From Cephalotus follicularis (Eukaryota; Streptophyta; Magnoliopsida; Oxalidales; Cephalotaceae): a DNA stretch of 64,000 nt. The notes under the pieces are model-generated. The model was not told the DNA's origin. It was given only the letters and a program-made list of their open reading frames with translations, and searched no databases. Of the stretch, positions 1 through 10,200 are shown in pieces (the stretch's first letter is position 1; the number at the start of each line of letters is the position of its first letter). The stretch lies in assembly GCA_001972305.1 (NCBI GenBank), contig BDDD01001584.1:123503-187502 (forward strand). Direction: 5' to 3'. The position numbers and the translations under genes were made by a program.

Positions 1-219
1 CATCTACGAAATTTAGCAAGTGCACCTGCTACAAAAGTGAGGTCGTGGAAGGGGTATGTCATCAACGGGTACAAGTTTCACACCAAATGGAGGTTTTTAC
101 TACTTTAATACCTTCACCGGTGATTTATCATGGTTTCGATACTTGTTTCGGGAGAAACACTAGTCTGAATCCTACAAAAGAGTCAAGGATTTTTTACAAG
201 AAATAGATAATGGTATTCT
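1..219 (+). pseudogene. CACTA transposon-associated protein trace (DUF4216-like)
   Basis: Frame 1 from base 1 is open for 35 codons and reads like the segment of plant CACTA (En/Spm) associated proteins that contains the hallmark VNGYxFHT; here it is WKGYVINGYKFHT at about residues 16-28. The reading ends at about base 105 and the rest up to 219 shows no recognisable coding. The left part lies outside the window. It is cut on the right by the LTR starting at 220. These proteins accompany CACTA transposases; their exact role is unsettled. It could also be a host gene copy of the same domain. The assignment rests on remembered family motifs only. Confidence 0.4.
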
Positions 220-246
220 TGTAATGCCCCAGATATACATATATAC

Positions 247-286
<40 letters not shown>

Positions 287-791
287 ACATATACATATAT
301 GTATATGTATATGTATACATATATGTATCTATCTATGTATATATATATATGTCATTTCATTTAACTATTATGCATATTTACATTTATAGATTCAATTACA
401 TGCTTTGTCTTCCTACTTAGCCAAGTGAGGACAACGGCTAACCCCCTACAATTTCAGATTAAGCGAGGACGTACAGGAAGTGTTGCTGAAGCTTTTTGGA
501 GAGCTTCTTTCTATTTTTTTTAAGGTTGTTATTTATGATGATGTACTGTATTGTAATGAACGGTTCATACGCCGTGTTACTGTTGTACTTTCCTTATGTA
601 AGGATTATTGTTGGATTGTATAAACACGTAGTATGGGATGCGTGCAGATGACTTATGTTTTATAATCCAGATATGAATGCTTCCGCTTATGTTATTTGAA
701 TTGTTAAATGAGAATGCTGGATTATAATTATATATCTGATATCACCACATATGCTTGTCTCTATATGGAAATGGTAAGGCGGGGTGTGACA
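220..791 (+). repeat. 5' LTR, about 572 bp
   Basis: Starts TGTAATGCCCC, ends GGGTGTGACA and is followed three bases later by a primer-binding site, which fixes its right end. Near its start lies a long TA/TATG microsatellite. Its middle (around 415-460) has the AAGTGAGGACAACGGCTAACCCCCT segment type found in other LTRs here. Bases 600-680 match the minus-strand LTR at 17186-17765 (shared core GTAGTATGGGATGCGTG). Confidence 0.7.
232..352. repeat. TA/TATACA microsatellite
   Basis: About 120 bases made almost only of TA, TATG and TACA units, lying just inside the LTR start. Related LTRs at 17735-17762 and 38258-38280 carry TA runs in the equivalent place, so the microsatellite is probably part of this LTR type rather than a random expansion. 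Confidence 0.9.
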
Positions 792-794
792 GCA

Positions 795-806
795 TGGTAT
801 CAGAGC
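795..806 (+). other. Primer-binding site, tRNA-iMet type
   Basis: TGGTATCAGAGC is complementary to the 3' end of plant initiator methionine tRNA and lies three bases after the LTR end at 791. This is the usual place for priming of minus-strand DNA synthesis in Ty3/gypsy elements. Confidence 0.85.
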
Positions 807-979
807 ATATTCCATATATGCTAGCTGGGATAAGTTTCTCGGAAATTAAGTGAAATTGTTTTCTAATGATTATGTCATTCCATATAGGAAACTGAATGGA
901 TCTATGAAAAGGTAGAAGAGGAAGGCGTAGAGCCGACGAAGGTGTCAATGCACCGCCAGTACCTGGAAATGATCCGACA

Positions 980-1697
980 GTGAATGAAGGAGTAAATGTT
1001 CCCCCAGTACATGATGAGAGGAGTCACTTTGACCGCATGGCTGACCTCTTTCAAAAACAGATGCAAGCTAATGCGGCCAACATGGAACATATTTGGCAAA
1101 TGTACGAGGCTAACCGTACCTATCATCAGGCTCCTGAAGCTTTCCATACCGGTGGATTTGGCCGAGATCTGGAGCGGTTCATGAGACATAATCCTCCGAC
1201 ATTCAATGGTGAGCTGAATGCTACTGTGGCTGAGCAATGGATTAGAGATCTAGAGAAGATATTTGCTGCCCTGGAGTGTACTGATGAGAAGAAACTCAAT
1301 TTTGTTGTGTACCGCTTGTGGGGCGAGGCTACTTACTGGTGGGAAAGGACTGAAGCGAAATGGGAATCTCGTGGACTAGACAGGACTTGGGACAGATTTC
1401 AGTCTGAGTTTCTGGAGGCTTATGTACCACAGATAGAGCGTGACCGATGGGAGACAGAACTGATGGAGTTACGTCAAGGAGATGGGACGGTAGCTCAGTA
1501 CCAGACCAGATTTGTGGAGCTCGCAAGGCATACACCTTATCTTGTAGAGGGTGAATCATGAATGATCCGAAGGTTCCTAAAAGGCCTTCGACCGGAAATC
1601 AGATCTATACTGTTGATGTTGTAGCTGGCCTCTTTTGTAGATGTTGCTGAGAGGGCGATGTTTATTGAAGCAGATGCCAATGAAAGGAGAGCAGAAC
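980..1697 (+). pseudogene. Ty3/gypsy gag remnant
   Basis: Encodes a recognisable capsid region: PPTFNGELNATVAEQWIRDL, then EKIFAALECT, a YWWERTE block, and an RWETELMELRQGDGTVAQY block that matches the retrotransposon gag family of plant chromoviruses. No zinc knuckle is seen before the next LTR starts at 1698. It lies directly downstream of the primer site at 795-806. Gag forms the virus-like particle in living relatives. This copy is a broken fossil. Confidence 0.75.
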
Positions 1698-2812
1698 TGT
1701 AACGCCCGGGATTTTCGTTAAGGTGTAATGTTGTATTTGCAATGTAATTTACTCTTTGAATTAATGGGAATTATGACTTTTCCCTTTTTGTAATGTTAAA
1801 CTTGGGAAAAAGTTGAAGTGTGGAAGTGTTGATGCAGGGCGGGCAGCCCACTGCCATGGGGGACAGTCGACTGGACCCCCCTTGTATGAAACCAGCAGAC
1901 TGTTGTGGGAAGCAGCCGGCTGGAGGTGTGTCGGCAGAGACAGCCGACTGCCGGGTCTAGGCAGTCGACTGTTGACAGGTCTGGCAGTATAACGTGCGCG
2001 CCAGACTGTTGGCAGAAAGGGGTGTGTTCTTTTATGTGGGTGTCGGCCAGAGAGAGAAAGAGAGAGAGAGCCGTGTTTTCCTCCATAAAAGATGCGTTTT
2101 CTTCCTCCAATCTTCACCATTTTCGCAGAAAGGAGAGGAGGGTTCAAAGGGTATGAAGGAGAAGGGAGAGGAAGTGAGTGTGTTTGTTGATCCAAGGAGC
2201 CTTGTAGGCTGTGTTTTGGGAAGCTTGGACCACTGACCGGAAGTTCGGATTTGCTAGAGTTGCTGGACGAATTCAGAGGCTTGGAAATTCAGATTGGAAC
2301 TGAAAGAGGTGGATTGCAATTCCTAACTTGGAATTCTAAGGTATGGGTAGATGTCATAATTGTTATTTAAGTTTCGTTATAATGGAAGTTAATGGATGAA
2401 ATGCATGCTATGGACTGTATTATGAGCATAAATGTATGTGGTTGCTGTTGAATGCTTGTGTTTGGTTGGATTGAAGTGTGAAAGATGTGCATTTTAACTG
2501 CTGTTTTTGCCTACTGGTATAAATCCAGTCGACTGCCAAGGCGGGCAGCCGACTGGCGAGCTTGAATAGCCGACTGTTCAGTACGAACAGCCGACTACTC
2601 AATGGGAAACAACCGACTGGACGTAAGAACCAGTCGACTGTTCATACGTTTGATAGAACGTATCTGCAAAAGGTGGTGTAGTCGATTGCCAAGAGAGGGC
2701 AGCCGACTGGATGAGGGAGGCCGTCGACTGCCAAGAGAGGGCTGCCGACTGGATGAGGGAGGAAGCCGACTCTCAAGAGGAGATAGCCGACTGCTAGAGG
2801 AGGCAGCCGACT
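1698..2812 (+). repeat. LTR piece with CAGTCGACTG arrays
   Basis: Begins TGTAACGCCCGGG, typical of plant Ty3/gypsy LTR starts, and has a layout shared with the LTR at 37304-37808/62230-63591. The layout is an AT-rich start, a first array of CAGTCGACTG-like motifs (1862-1978), a GA-rich leader near 2050-2075, a splice-donor-like CTAAGGTATGGG at about 2336-2347, then a second denser array (2525-2815). No LTR end is seen; another LTR-type sequence starts at 2813, right inside a motif. It is an LTR fragment or incomplete solo LTR. No target duplication was found. Confidence 0.6.
1862..1978. repeat. CAGTCGACTG motif array 1
   Basis: About five copies of a decamer close to CAGTCGACTG or CAGCCGACTG, irregularly spaced at about 20-30 bases within the LTR piece. 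CAGTCGACTG is a perfect palindrome. The spacer sequences differ, so this is not an ordinary tandem repeat. Confidence 0.8.
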
Positions 2813-2815
2813 TGT
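2525..2815. repeat. CAGTCGACTG motif array 2
   Basis: About thirteen copies of CAGTCGACTG or the one-base variant CAGCCGACTG. Most are separated by 12-25 bases; the right half has a semi-regular purine-rich spacer such as GAGGGAGG. It is the densest copy of this motif on the left side of the window. Confidence 0.85.
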
Positions 2816-3018
2816 AATATCCCGTTTTTCCGTATAGATTTTTGAGCTTTCCGATTTGTTTTTTGGTTTGTGGACTGCCCGTTTTTCGGTTTGTTTTGCT
2901 TTTGGCTTGGCTAAGCGGGTTTTAGTCTTAGCCATTGGGTTTTGATTTTATGTCCATGATTTGATAAAATAATATTTTTGGCTTTTTATTTTTTTGTGTT
3001 AAAACCCTGTTGTATGTG
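2813..3018 (+). repeat. LTR start fragment (TGTAATATCCCG)
   Basis: TGTAATATCCCG at 2813 resembles the starts of the LTRs at 6455 and, on the minus strand, 24514. About 200 bases of AT-rich LTR-like sequence follow with CCCGTTTTTCGG blocks; then pol coding begins at about 3019 without any gag. It is interpreted as a fragment left by nested insertion or recombination. Confidence 0.45.
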
Positions 3019-5106
3019 AATTTCCTGATGTATTTCCAGATGAACTCACTTCGTTGCCACCGGAGAGAGATATAGAGTTCAGTATTGAGTTGTTGCCTAG
3101 AATTGCTCCTATATCCAGAGCACCGTACCGAATGGCTCCTGCCGAACTGAAGGAGTTGAAGGTTCAATTGCAGGATTATCTTGACAAGGGCTTTATCAGA
3201 CCGAGTGTATCACCGTGGGGGGCACCGGTTCTGTTTGTGAAAAAGAAGGATGGATCGATGTGGCTATGCATCGACTACAGACTGCTAAATCAGGTAACTG
3301 TGAAGAACAAGTATCCTCTGCCACATAGTGAGGAGTTGTTCGACCAATTGCAAGGCTCAACTATATTCTCCAAACTTGACCTAAGAACAGGTTATCATCA
3401 GTTGAGGATCAGAGAAGGTGATGTGGAGAAGACCGCGTTTCAAACCAGATATGGGCACTAAGAATTTCTGATACTACCGTTTGGTTTGACAAATGCTCCT
3501 GCAGCCTTCATGTGTTTGATGAATAAAGTGTTCCAACCTTATCTTGACCAGTTTGTCGTTATAATTCTAGACGACATCCTGATCTATTCAAAGAGCATTG
3601 AGGAACACATGCAGCACTTGAGAATTGTACTACAGACATTACGGAAAGAACAGCTATACGCCAAATTCAGCAAGTGCGAATTTTGGCTGGATCATGTGAC
3701 CTTCCTAGGTCATATAGTGTCGAGTGAAGGATTATCGGTGGATCCTTCGAAGATAGAGAGTATTGTTGATTGGCCCCAACTAAGGAACGTTACGGAGGTT
3801 CGTAGTTTCTTGGGATTGGCTTGCTATTACCGGAGATTTATCAAGGGATTTTCGAAGCATGCTACACCACTGACACAGTTGACTCAGAAGAAGTCCAGTT
3901 TTGTGTGGGATGATTCTTGTGAGGCAAGTTTCCAAGAGTTGAAGAGTCAATTGATTTCGGCTCCAGTGTTGGCATTACCTGAGGGTAATGAGGGTTTTAC
4001 TGTCTATACTGATGCTTCTGGGAAGGGATTGGGATGCGTTCTTATGCAACATGGCAGGGTGATTGCATACGCATCGAGGAAGTTAAAGTCGTACGAGGAA
4101 AATTATCCCGTACACGATCTTGAGTTTGCAGCCATACTATTTGCTTTGCAGAAATGGAGGCACTACCTCTATGGTTCTCAGTTTGAGATCTTTACTGACC
4201 ATAAGAGTTTGAAGTATTTGTTCTCCCGGAAGGAGCTCAACACGAGACAAAGACAATGGGTGTAATTCTTTAATGACTACAACTGCAACATTCAATACCA
4301 CCCAAGGAAGGCGAATGTAGTGGCTGATGTGCTGAGTCGCAAGGCAATGATTGCTAGAGCAATGGTTTCACAGTGGAAGCTTTTAGAGTAATTTCAGAGA
4401 TGGAATCCATTCATGGTTTCCCGAGGAGTTATAGTGGCAAGTCTGAGAGCACAACCGGAACTTCTGGAGCGTATTCTGACCACTCAGTACAGTGACACTG
4501 AGTTGTGGAGTATTCGTGAGAACCTAGACACTGATTCTGAGTTCTCCATTCATACTGATGGCATACTGAGGTTCCGAGGCAGGATATGCATTCTGAATGA
4601 CGAGAACATCAGAAATGAATTACTGCAACAAGCCCACAAGTCAAAATACAGTGTTCACCCGGGAAGTTCCAAGATGTGGCATGACATGAAAAAGAACTAC
4701 TGGTGGAGTGGTATGAAAAGAGAGATTGCCGAATACGTAGCAAGATGTTTGACCTGTCAGANGTAGCATATCAGATTGCACTACCGCCTAGTTTGTCGGA
4801 TGTGCATAACTTATTTCATGTCTCCATGCTACAGAAATACGTGCCCGACCCATCTCACATTTTGAGATACGACCCTGTATTCATCAGTCCCAGGTTGACA
4901 TATGAGGAAAGGCCGACAAGGATAGTGGATCGAACGGAGAAGGTGCTAAGGAACAAGACTATTCCTATGGTAAAAGTACTGTGGCGTTTTCATGGAGCGG
5001 AGGAAGCTACGTGGGAACGTGAGGACAAAATGATCGAGACATTTCCCCACTTGTTTGGAATGTAAGGGCTAAATTCGAGGATGAATTTTCTTTAAGGAAG
5101 GGGGAA
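3019..5106 (+). pseudogene. Ty3/gypsy pol fossil (RT, RNase H, integrase, chromodomain)
   Basis: Parts in order: reverse transcriptase with IELLP...APYRMAP, a [20 protein letters not shown] block and LDDILIYS (the YIDD-type active-site motif); RNase H with [16 protein letters not shown] and [11 protein letters not shown]; integrase zinc-binding region (HPGSSKMW...CLTCQ); and a C-terminal chromodomain-like segment (VLWRFHGAEEATWE) ending near 5065. This arrangement and sequence point to the Tekay/Del-type chromovirus clade. A polypurine tract at 5094-5106 leads into the LTR at 5107. The copy is broken with about five breaks. A single N at 4762 marks an assembly join. Confidence 0.85.
5094..5106 (+). 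other. Polypurine tract
   Basis: AAGGAAGGGGGAA lies immediately before the TGTCATAACC LTR start at 5107. It is the usual plus-strand primer of Ty3/gypsy reverse transcription and fixes the LTR boundary. Confidence 0.8.
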
Positions 5107-6454
5107 TGTCATAACCGCAATTTCAATTCATGTATTTTGTACCCAACGATGAATAAAATATACCTTTTGACATATTATGTTGCTCACCTTTTGAATTGAA
5201 TGAAGTTGGAATAGAATTCTTAAGTGGAAAACTAAAGAAATGATTTCTGGTATTATACCGCCGACGCCTAGAGTCATACCGTCGACGCTTTAAGCCCTGA
5301 TAAGTGCACAAAACGCACAGTTGAAGGCTGAGATTAGGCGCCAACCGTCGACCTTTAAACTCCCAGCATCAACTCTTAAAGGCGTATAAGCGTTGACGCC
5401 CACGATGTAACCGGCGACGCTTTAGACGTGTTCTGGAGCAAGGATATGTGTCAGTTGGAATGAAATGGAAGAGTTGACATGATGGGAACTTTGGCATGTG
5501 TCCAGAGACGTGTTGGCCATGCAAAGAGGCTTCACCAGCTGTTGCCAAGGCAGAATAAGGAGTCTTGCATGCCTCCTTTCACCTGCAACCTGCAAAACAC
5601 AGCAGAAAAAGGGTAAGAGAAAGAATGAGAGAATGCATGCATGAAGGAGAGAGAAATGTGCATTGAAGGATGGAGAATCTGGGGAAATGAAGGACACACT
5701 GATGACCTTTTATACCAACTGTGAGAGATTGGATGAGAGGGTTAGAAAACGCTGAGTGATTGAGAGACAACCTGAATTTGTTGGAAGATTGCTAGAGGTT
5801 GAAGGAGTTTGAAGTTCAAAGGGGGAAACTTGGAGCAGTACCTGGAATTGGTAAGTAATCTAAAATTTCTTGATGTTGTTAAGATCGTTAGTAATGTAAT
5901 ACCCTGATGTTACCATCACACTGCCACTGTTAACATGATTATGAAGGATAAAGCATGGAAGAAAATATTGGATGTTGTATTAGCTAAGGTATAGAAAGTT
6001 GAACTTAGAAGTTAATTATTAAGCTTCTGATTCAATTCCTTGATGTTGTCATGGTTATATAACTAGCTTAACGTACTGGATTGGTATCTAAAATCCCGTA
6101 AACATGCAATCATGTAGATTAATTCTGCAATTTTGGAAGATTGAAGGAAAGTGAAGAACTTTGGACTTAAGGAGGGAAATCAATTTGATTCGATTTCGGG
6201 ACTGCTTTAAAGGTAGGGGATTTTGACATGTTTTTGAACATATAACATGTATAGTATGTTGTGATGGTTGGTACTTGATTTCATGTAGAATTGAACTGAA
6301 TTGGATCGATTGTGTGTATTCCCCTGTTTTGAAACTGCTTCTGGAATTCGTATGAACGCCAGAAGCATCGACGCTTACACAGAAACTGTCGACGCTTTGG
6401 TACGAAAATGACATATTAAGGCTTAGAATGTCGACGCTTAAGTTGTGTAGTGTC
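5107..6454 (+). repeat. 3' LTR, left part, with GTCGACGCTT motifs
   Basis: Starts TGTCATAACCGC directly after the polypurine tract. It contains clusters of GTCGACGCTT-like motifs (5260-5425, 6365-6440), a GA-rich leader (5615-5665) and splice-donor-like sites (TTGGTAAGTAATC near 5848-5860 and AAAGGTAGGGG near 6210-6220). It is interrupted at 6454 by the 8-kb element and resumes at 14466. The matching 5' LTR was not found, so age cannot be judged. Confidence 0.7.
6450..6454. repeat. Target-site duplication GTGTC, left copy
   Basis: GTGTC directly precedes the LTR start at 6455 and is repeated exactly at 14461-14465 after the other LTR. Five bases is the size made by Ty3/gypsy integrase. Confidence 0.9.
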
Positions 6455-8898
6455 TGTAATATCCCGCTTCTATGTTGACATGTTTATATGTTTATTGTTG
6501 GGATTATATCCTTTTGAGTTATGCTATGGTTTGCGGACCTCTTCGATTTTTGTTTGAATTTCTTTTATTTTTACTTTCTGGGCACAAAGCGCCGACGCTC
6601 TTATTAGAACTGCCGACGCTTTGGCTGCTGTGTGGCACGTCAACTCCTAAACGTGTGACATCGACGCGTTTTGTATTTAAGTGCTTAACAGTCGACGCTT
6701 TAAGTAAACAGTCGACGCTTTAGTCGGCTTTCCATACCAGTTTGGACGGTGACCGTGTTTTCTGTCTATCCGATTTCCTTAAGTTTTTGACGCGTTTTGA
6801 TTAGTATAGTAATGTCTTAAAATACTGATTTTGTCAATTAAAAACATGGATTTTCGCATTTAACCAGACAAAATCGGTTTTACAGCATAAACCCTTTCTG
6901 CGTTTTTACAAACGAACAGCAACTTTGCAAGCCATTTTCTACCCTAATTTTAACGTCTTTTGAAGGTAACTTCTAAACGAAAATTGTAGCTAGTATTATG
7001 TAGTTTCTATACCACCCATTAATTCGTATTGAAACATGCTAGACTTTGTTTGTGAGCATGATTTTAGAAGCCTGTTGAAACTAAATTTCTGCTGTGTTCA
7101 TTCATGGGTTGTATGCATAATTTGTAATATTGATGATTAAAAACAAGAAATCGTGTCATTGACGTATGAATATATATATATATATTACTGTTTTTACGGA
7201 TTATATACAGGAAAAATCTGATTATAGTTCATGATTTTGTAAACTATTTTAAAACCATGTTTTGATATGAACATACTATGCTAAACTTGTTATTTCATGA
7301 TTTTGTATTTATAATCACCGTACTAATTGTTACAGACTCATATGACATGTTTTTAAGTCTGGTTATTGCTACTATAGCTTCTGTATATGAAAAATATGAT
7401 TTGTTCAAGAGTTTGAAACTAGTTTTCTGCAACTGGTATTCTGTGTCTGACGCAAACAGTCGACGCTTTCGTTCTGAGCGTCGCCGCTTTGTGTTGTTTT
7501 GTGCCTTGGTCAGTCGACTATTTGCTCAACGCTTTGTCCTTTTGTGCGATGAAACCGTCGGCGCCTAGGAACAAACTGTCGATGCTTTATGGCAATTTTG
7601 ATGTTTGTTTCTTTTTATGTTATGTGATGTTTGGACTTATATGTTTAGGTCTTAATATCATCAGTGGTGGAGTTTAGGAAACTTCTAGGGTTCTTTTGTC
7701 CGGTATTCTAGTTTGTTTAGACTTTCGTCTTACTAAGGTACGGATTCTTTGTTCTTTGGTACTCTTTCGATTAAACTTTCATTAATTGATGATTTTGTAC
7801 GTTTTACCAAACGGATTTATGTTCTTGGTTTTATTAGAAATAAAACCTATATTTTGATACAGATATTCTCGTTTTGATAATAGTCATATTAAAATGTATT
7901 TTATTACATCAAATATGGATATGCATATTTATGTAATCGTAAATGTGTTATCGTTTTAGACATGGCTTCCACTTTCGAAGTATGTTAACTTCAGATACAG
8001 TTAAGATTTTGTTTTCAGATAAGATCAGAAATTGTTAAAATTGTTTTAGAACAAAACAATGTTTTTAGCATAATAACATACAGAGAAAAACCCTACCTAT
8101 GAGGTATCATAGGCATGTTCTTTGGCACGAAGGACATGACACCTACCGTGGCGGTGTGATCGGTCTATGGGGTCTCTTTTAAATATGTATCCTGAGAGTA
8201 GGATATGGATCCTTTTGAGGCGTATGAGTATACTCTAGTTATGTCAGAAATTTAGAAATTCAGTATTTGGGATTGATTGTGTAGTGCCATACACGACTTT
8301 TCCGACAGAGCATGTGGGCCTCGCGAACCCCTTGCACCTATATATGTATGTATGTCAGAATTCTCTGTTATAGAATTATGAAATCATATGGTGTTTTGAA
8401 ATGTGATATTCTGCTATTCATAAGTTATGATGGTTTTACAACTGCTGGTTTTTAAATATTCTGTTTTACATTTCAAGAATATTTACTATGTTGTAAGTTC
8501 AAGATATTTTGTTTACCATTTACTGTTTTACTTCCTTATCTGTACTGAGGTTTGCTCATCCGCGTTTTTGTTTCCATGCGGCAGGTTTTCAGAAGGATGG
8601 GGAAAACGTGTGATAAGAGTTACCCACTTGTCAGAGGATCAGCTAGGAGTTGGTCCATTGTGTCTTCAGTAGAGTTGATTATGTTATGAGTTTTATCAGC
8701 TTAGTTTTCTCAGACATCGGATTATGGTTGTTTAAGTTATGATTTGTTAAAATTTCAAACTCTGTTTTATATTAGTTTATTATAAGATATGTTTTTAGAC
8801 CACCACATCCGTTTCGCATCAGTCTTTTGTTTAGATTTCTGTTATGTTTCAGTTTTGTATTATGACCTGTAAGGGCTCCCACCATCGGGGGTGTTACA
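6455..8898 (+). repeat. 5' LTR of nested element
   Basis: TGTAATATCCCGC...GGGTGTTACA, 2444 bp. It has GTCGACGCTT-type motif clusters at about 6590-6725 and 7450-7590, AT-rich sequence between, a segment near 8548-8600 (TACTGAGGTTTGCTC...CGGCAGGTTTTCAG) shared with the minus-strand LTR at 21673-24514, and a CG-containing tail. It is nearly identical to 12000-14460. Small open frames such as 7278-7568 recur in both LTRs and are not genes. Confidence 0.92.
6590..6725. repeat. GTCGACGCTT motif cluster, nested 5' LTR
   Basis: About seven copies of a GCCGACGCTT/GTCGACGCTT-like decamer, in both exact and one-mismatch forms, in 135 bases. The same cluster recurs at 12135-12268 in the other LTR, where several copies differ by C-to-T or G-to-A type changes. 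Confidence 0.8.
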
Positions 8899-8903
8899 GA
8901 TTG

Positions 8904-8916
8904 TGGTATCAGAGAG
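8904..8916 (+). other. Primer-binding site of nested element
   Basis: TGGTATCAGAGAG, tRNA-iMet type, lies five bases after the LTR end at 8898. Confidence 0.85.
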
Positions 8917-9070
8917 ATAGGTTTTGTTTCCTTAGAAGGCCTGACTAGGTTTGACCTGTGAGATTGGGTAGACACTGGGTTAGGACTTCTTCGTTACGAT
9001 CTTTTGATATGTCTTTCATTTTGACCTTCTAACTCTTTTGCCTTTATCTTGTCATGGTTTTGTTCCATAG

Positions 9071-10200
9071 ATGGCGCGAACAAGGAACACCCCTCAGAGG
9101 ACCGAACCAGTTGTGGCTCAGGATGGAGCAAGAAATGAGCCTGCAATTGACGAAATGGTTAGACAAGTTGTAGCTCAGGAAGTGAACCGGGTGATGCAGC
9201 AGCAACAAAATCATGATCAGGGTCATCGTAAGCAAGTAGCTGGGGAGAATGTACCTGTCGATGCTCATGCAGCTAGGGGAGCTGGGGACCATCCTGATAC
9301 TCCAGTTCATGTATGGCTGGAAAGTTTCCAAAAACAGATACCGCGATCCTTTACTTCGGCGCCAACACCAGTGGAGGCTGAGCATTGGATTGCTCATTTG
9401 GAGAAGATTTTCGATGTGCTGGAATGTGGAGATAATCAGAAGGTTAAGTTGGCTGCGTATAAGCTGGAGGGCGATGCCCAGACATGGTAGAAGACCTTGA
9501 AGACAGCTAAGGGTGGAGGTTTTGTCGAGACCTTGTCTTGGTCTGATTTTTGTGAGATATTTTATCAGCAGTATTTTCCCACTGCTAATAAAGAGGCATA
9601 TGGAAGGGAGTTTCTGATGACCAGACAGAAAGAAGGTGAATATGTTACTGAGTTTTTAGCACGGTTTACCAGGTTGGCGGGCTCTGCGGGACCTGCAGCG
9701 GGGTCAACAGCAGAGCAGGCAGAAAAATTTAAATGGAAGTTGCACTATCAGCTCAGGGGTAAGCTGATTAACTCGAGGTTTACGGATGTGCCAGAGGTTG
9801 CAAACGCCGCCAAAAACATAGAAATGGAAAGGTTGGATTTTCAGGCTGCTCGTTTAGAAGGAGAAAAGAAGAGAAATAGGGGAGATTCTCAGGGCCAAAA
9901 TTCGGGAAAGCAGAGTAAGGGCCGAAATGGTAAGCAACAAAAGAAAAATACTTGTGGGGGTAACCCCAATGTTCAGATTGCACAGTGCGAGACTTATGGG
10001 AAGAGGCATCCGGTTGGGACTTGTTACAAGGCTTCGGGAGCATGCTTTGTGTGCGGACAGCAGGGCCATCGTTTTATGGATTGCACAGACCCTCGAGCAA
10101 AGGAGAGGAAAGGTAATGGCGGAGACGCAGGACAGCGCAATATAGGTTGCCGAGTCTTTGCTTTGACTACTCATCAGGCAGCGGGTGCTCCAGGTACTTT
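9071..10200 (+). pseudogene. Gag of nested element
   Basis: Starts with MARTRNTPQRTEP, nearly the same start as the minus-strand gag at 21503. Recognisable parts are the PVEAEHWIAHLEKIFDVLEC capsid block, the LKLEGDAQTW-type block, a retrotransposon gag core through about 9850, a basic GDSQGQNSGK linker and a CX2CX4HX4C-like zinc knuckle (CFVCGQQGHRFMDC, about 10040-10081). It belongs to the Tekay-like chromovirus family. It is a broken fossil. Confidence 0.85.

Larger units (their letters stand above)
220..1697 (+). mobile_element. Ty3/gypsy fossil, 5' part (LTR, primer site, gag)
   Basis: Five-prime portion of a Ty3/gypsy element: LTR at 220-791, tRNA-iMet type primer site at 795-806 and gag-like coding at 980-1697. 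The next LTR-type sequence begins at 1698, so this element is continued by other elements rather than by its own pol. It is a broken fossil with several breaks. The LTR (TGTAATGCCCC...GTGTGACA) is of a short type, about 570 bp, and a relative lies on the minus strand at 17186-17765. The opposite LTR was not identified, so no age can be given. Confidence 0.7.

Noticed and set aside
795-806. TGGTATCAGAGC as part of a tRNA gene
   Set aside because: Only the 12-base primer complement is present next to an LTR end; there is no cloverleaf around it.
2525-2815. CRISPR-like array
   Set aside because: The repeated unit is only ten bases, spacing is irregular, and the sequence is plant LTR.
7278-7677. 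Small genes in the nested 5' LTR
   Set aside because: The same frames recur at 12848-13247 in the other LTR; they are non-coding LTR sequence.
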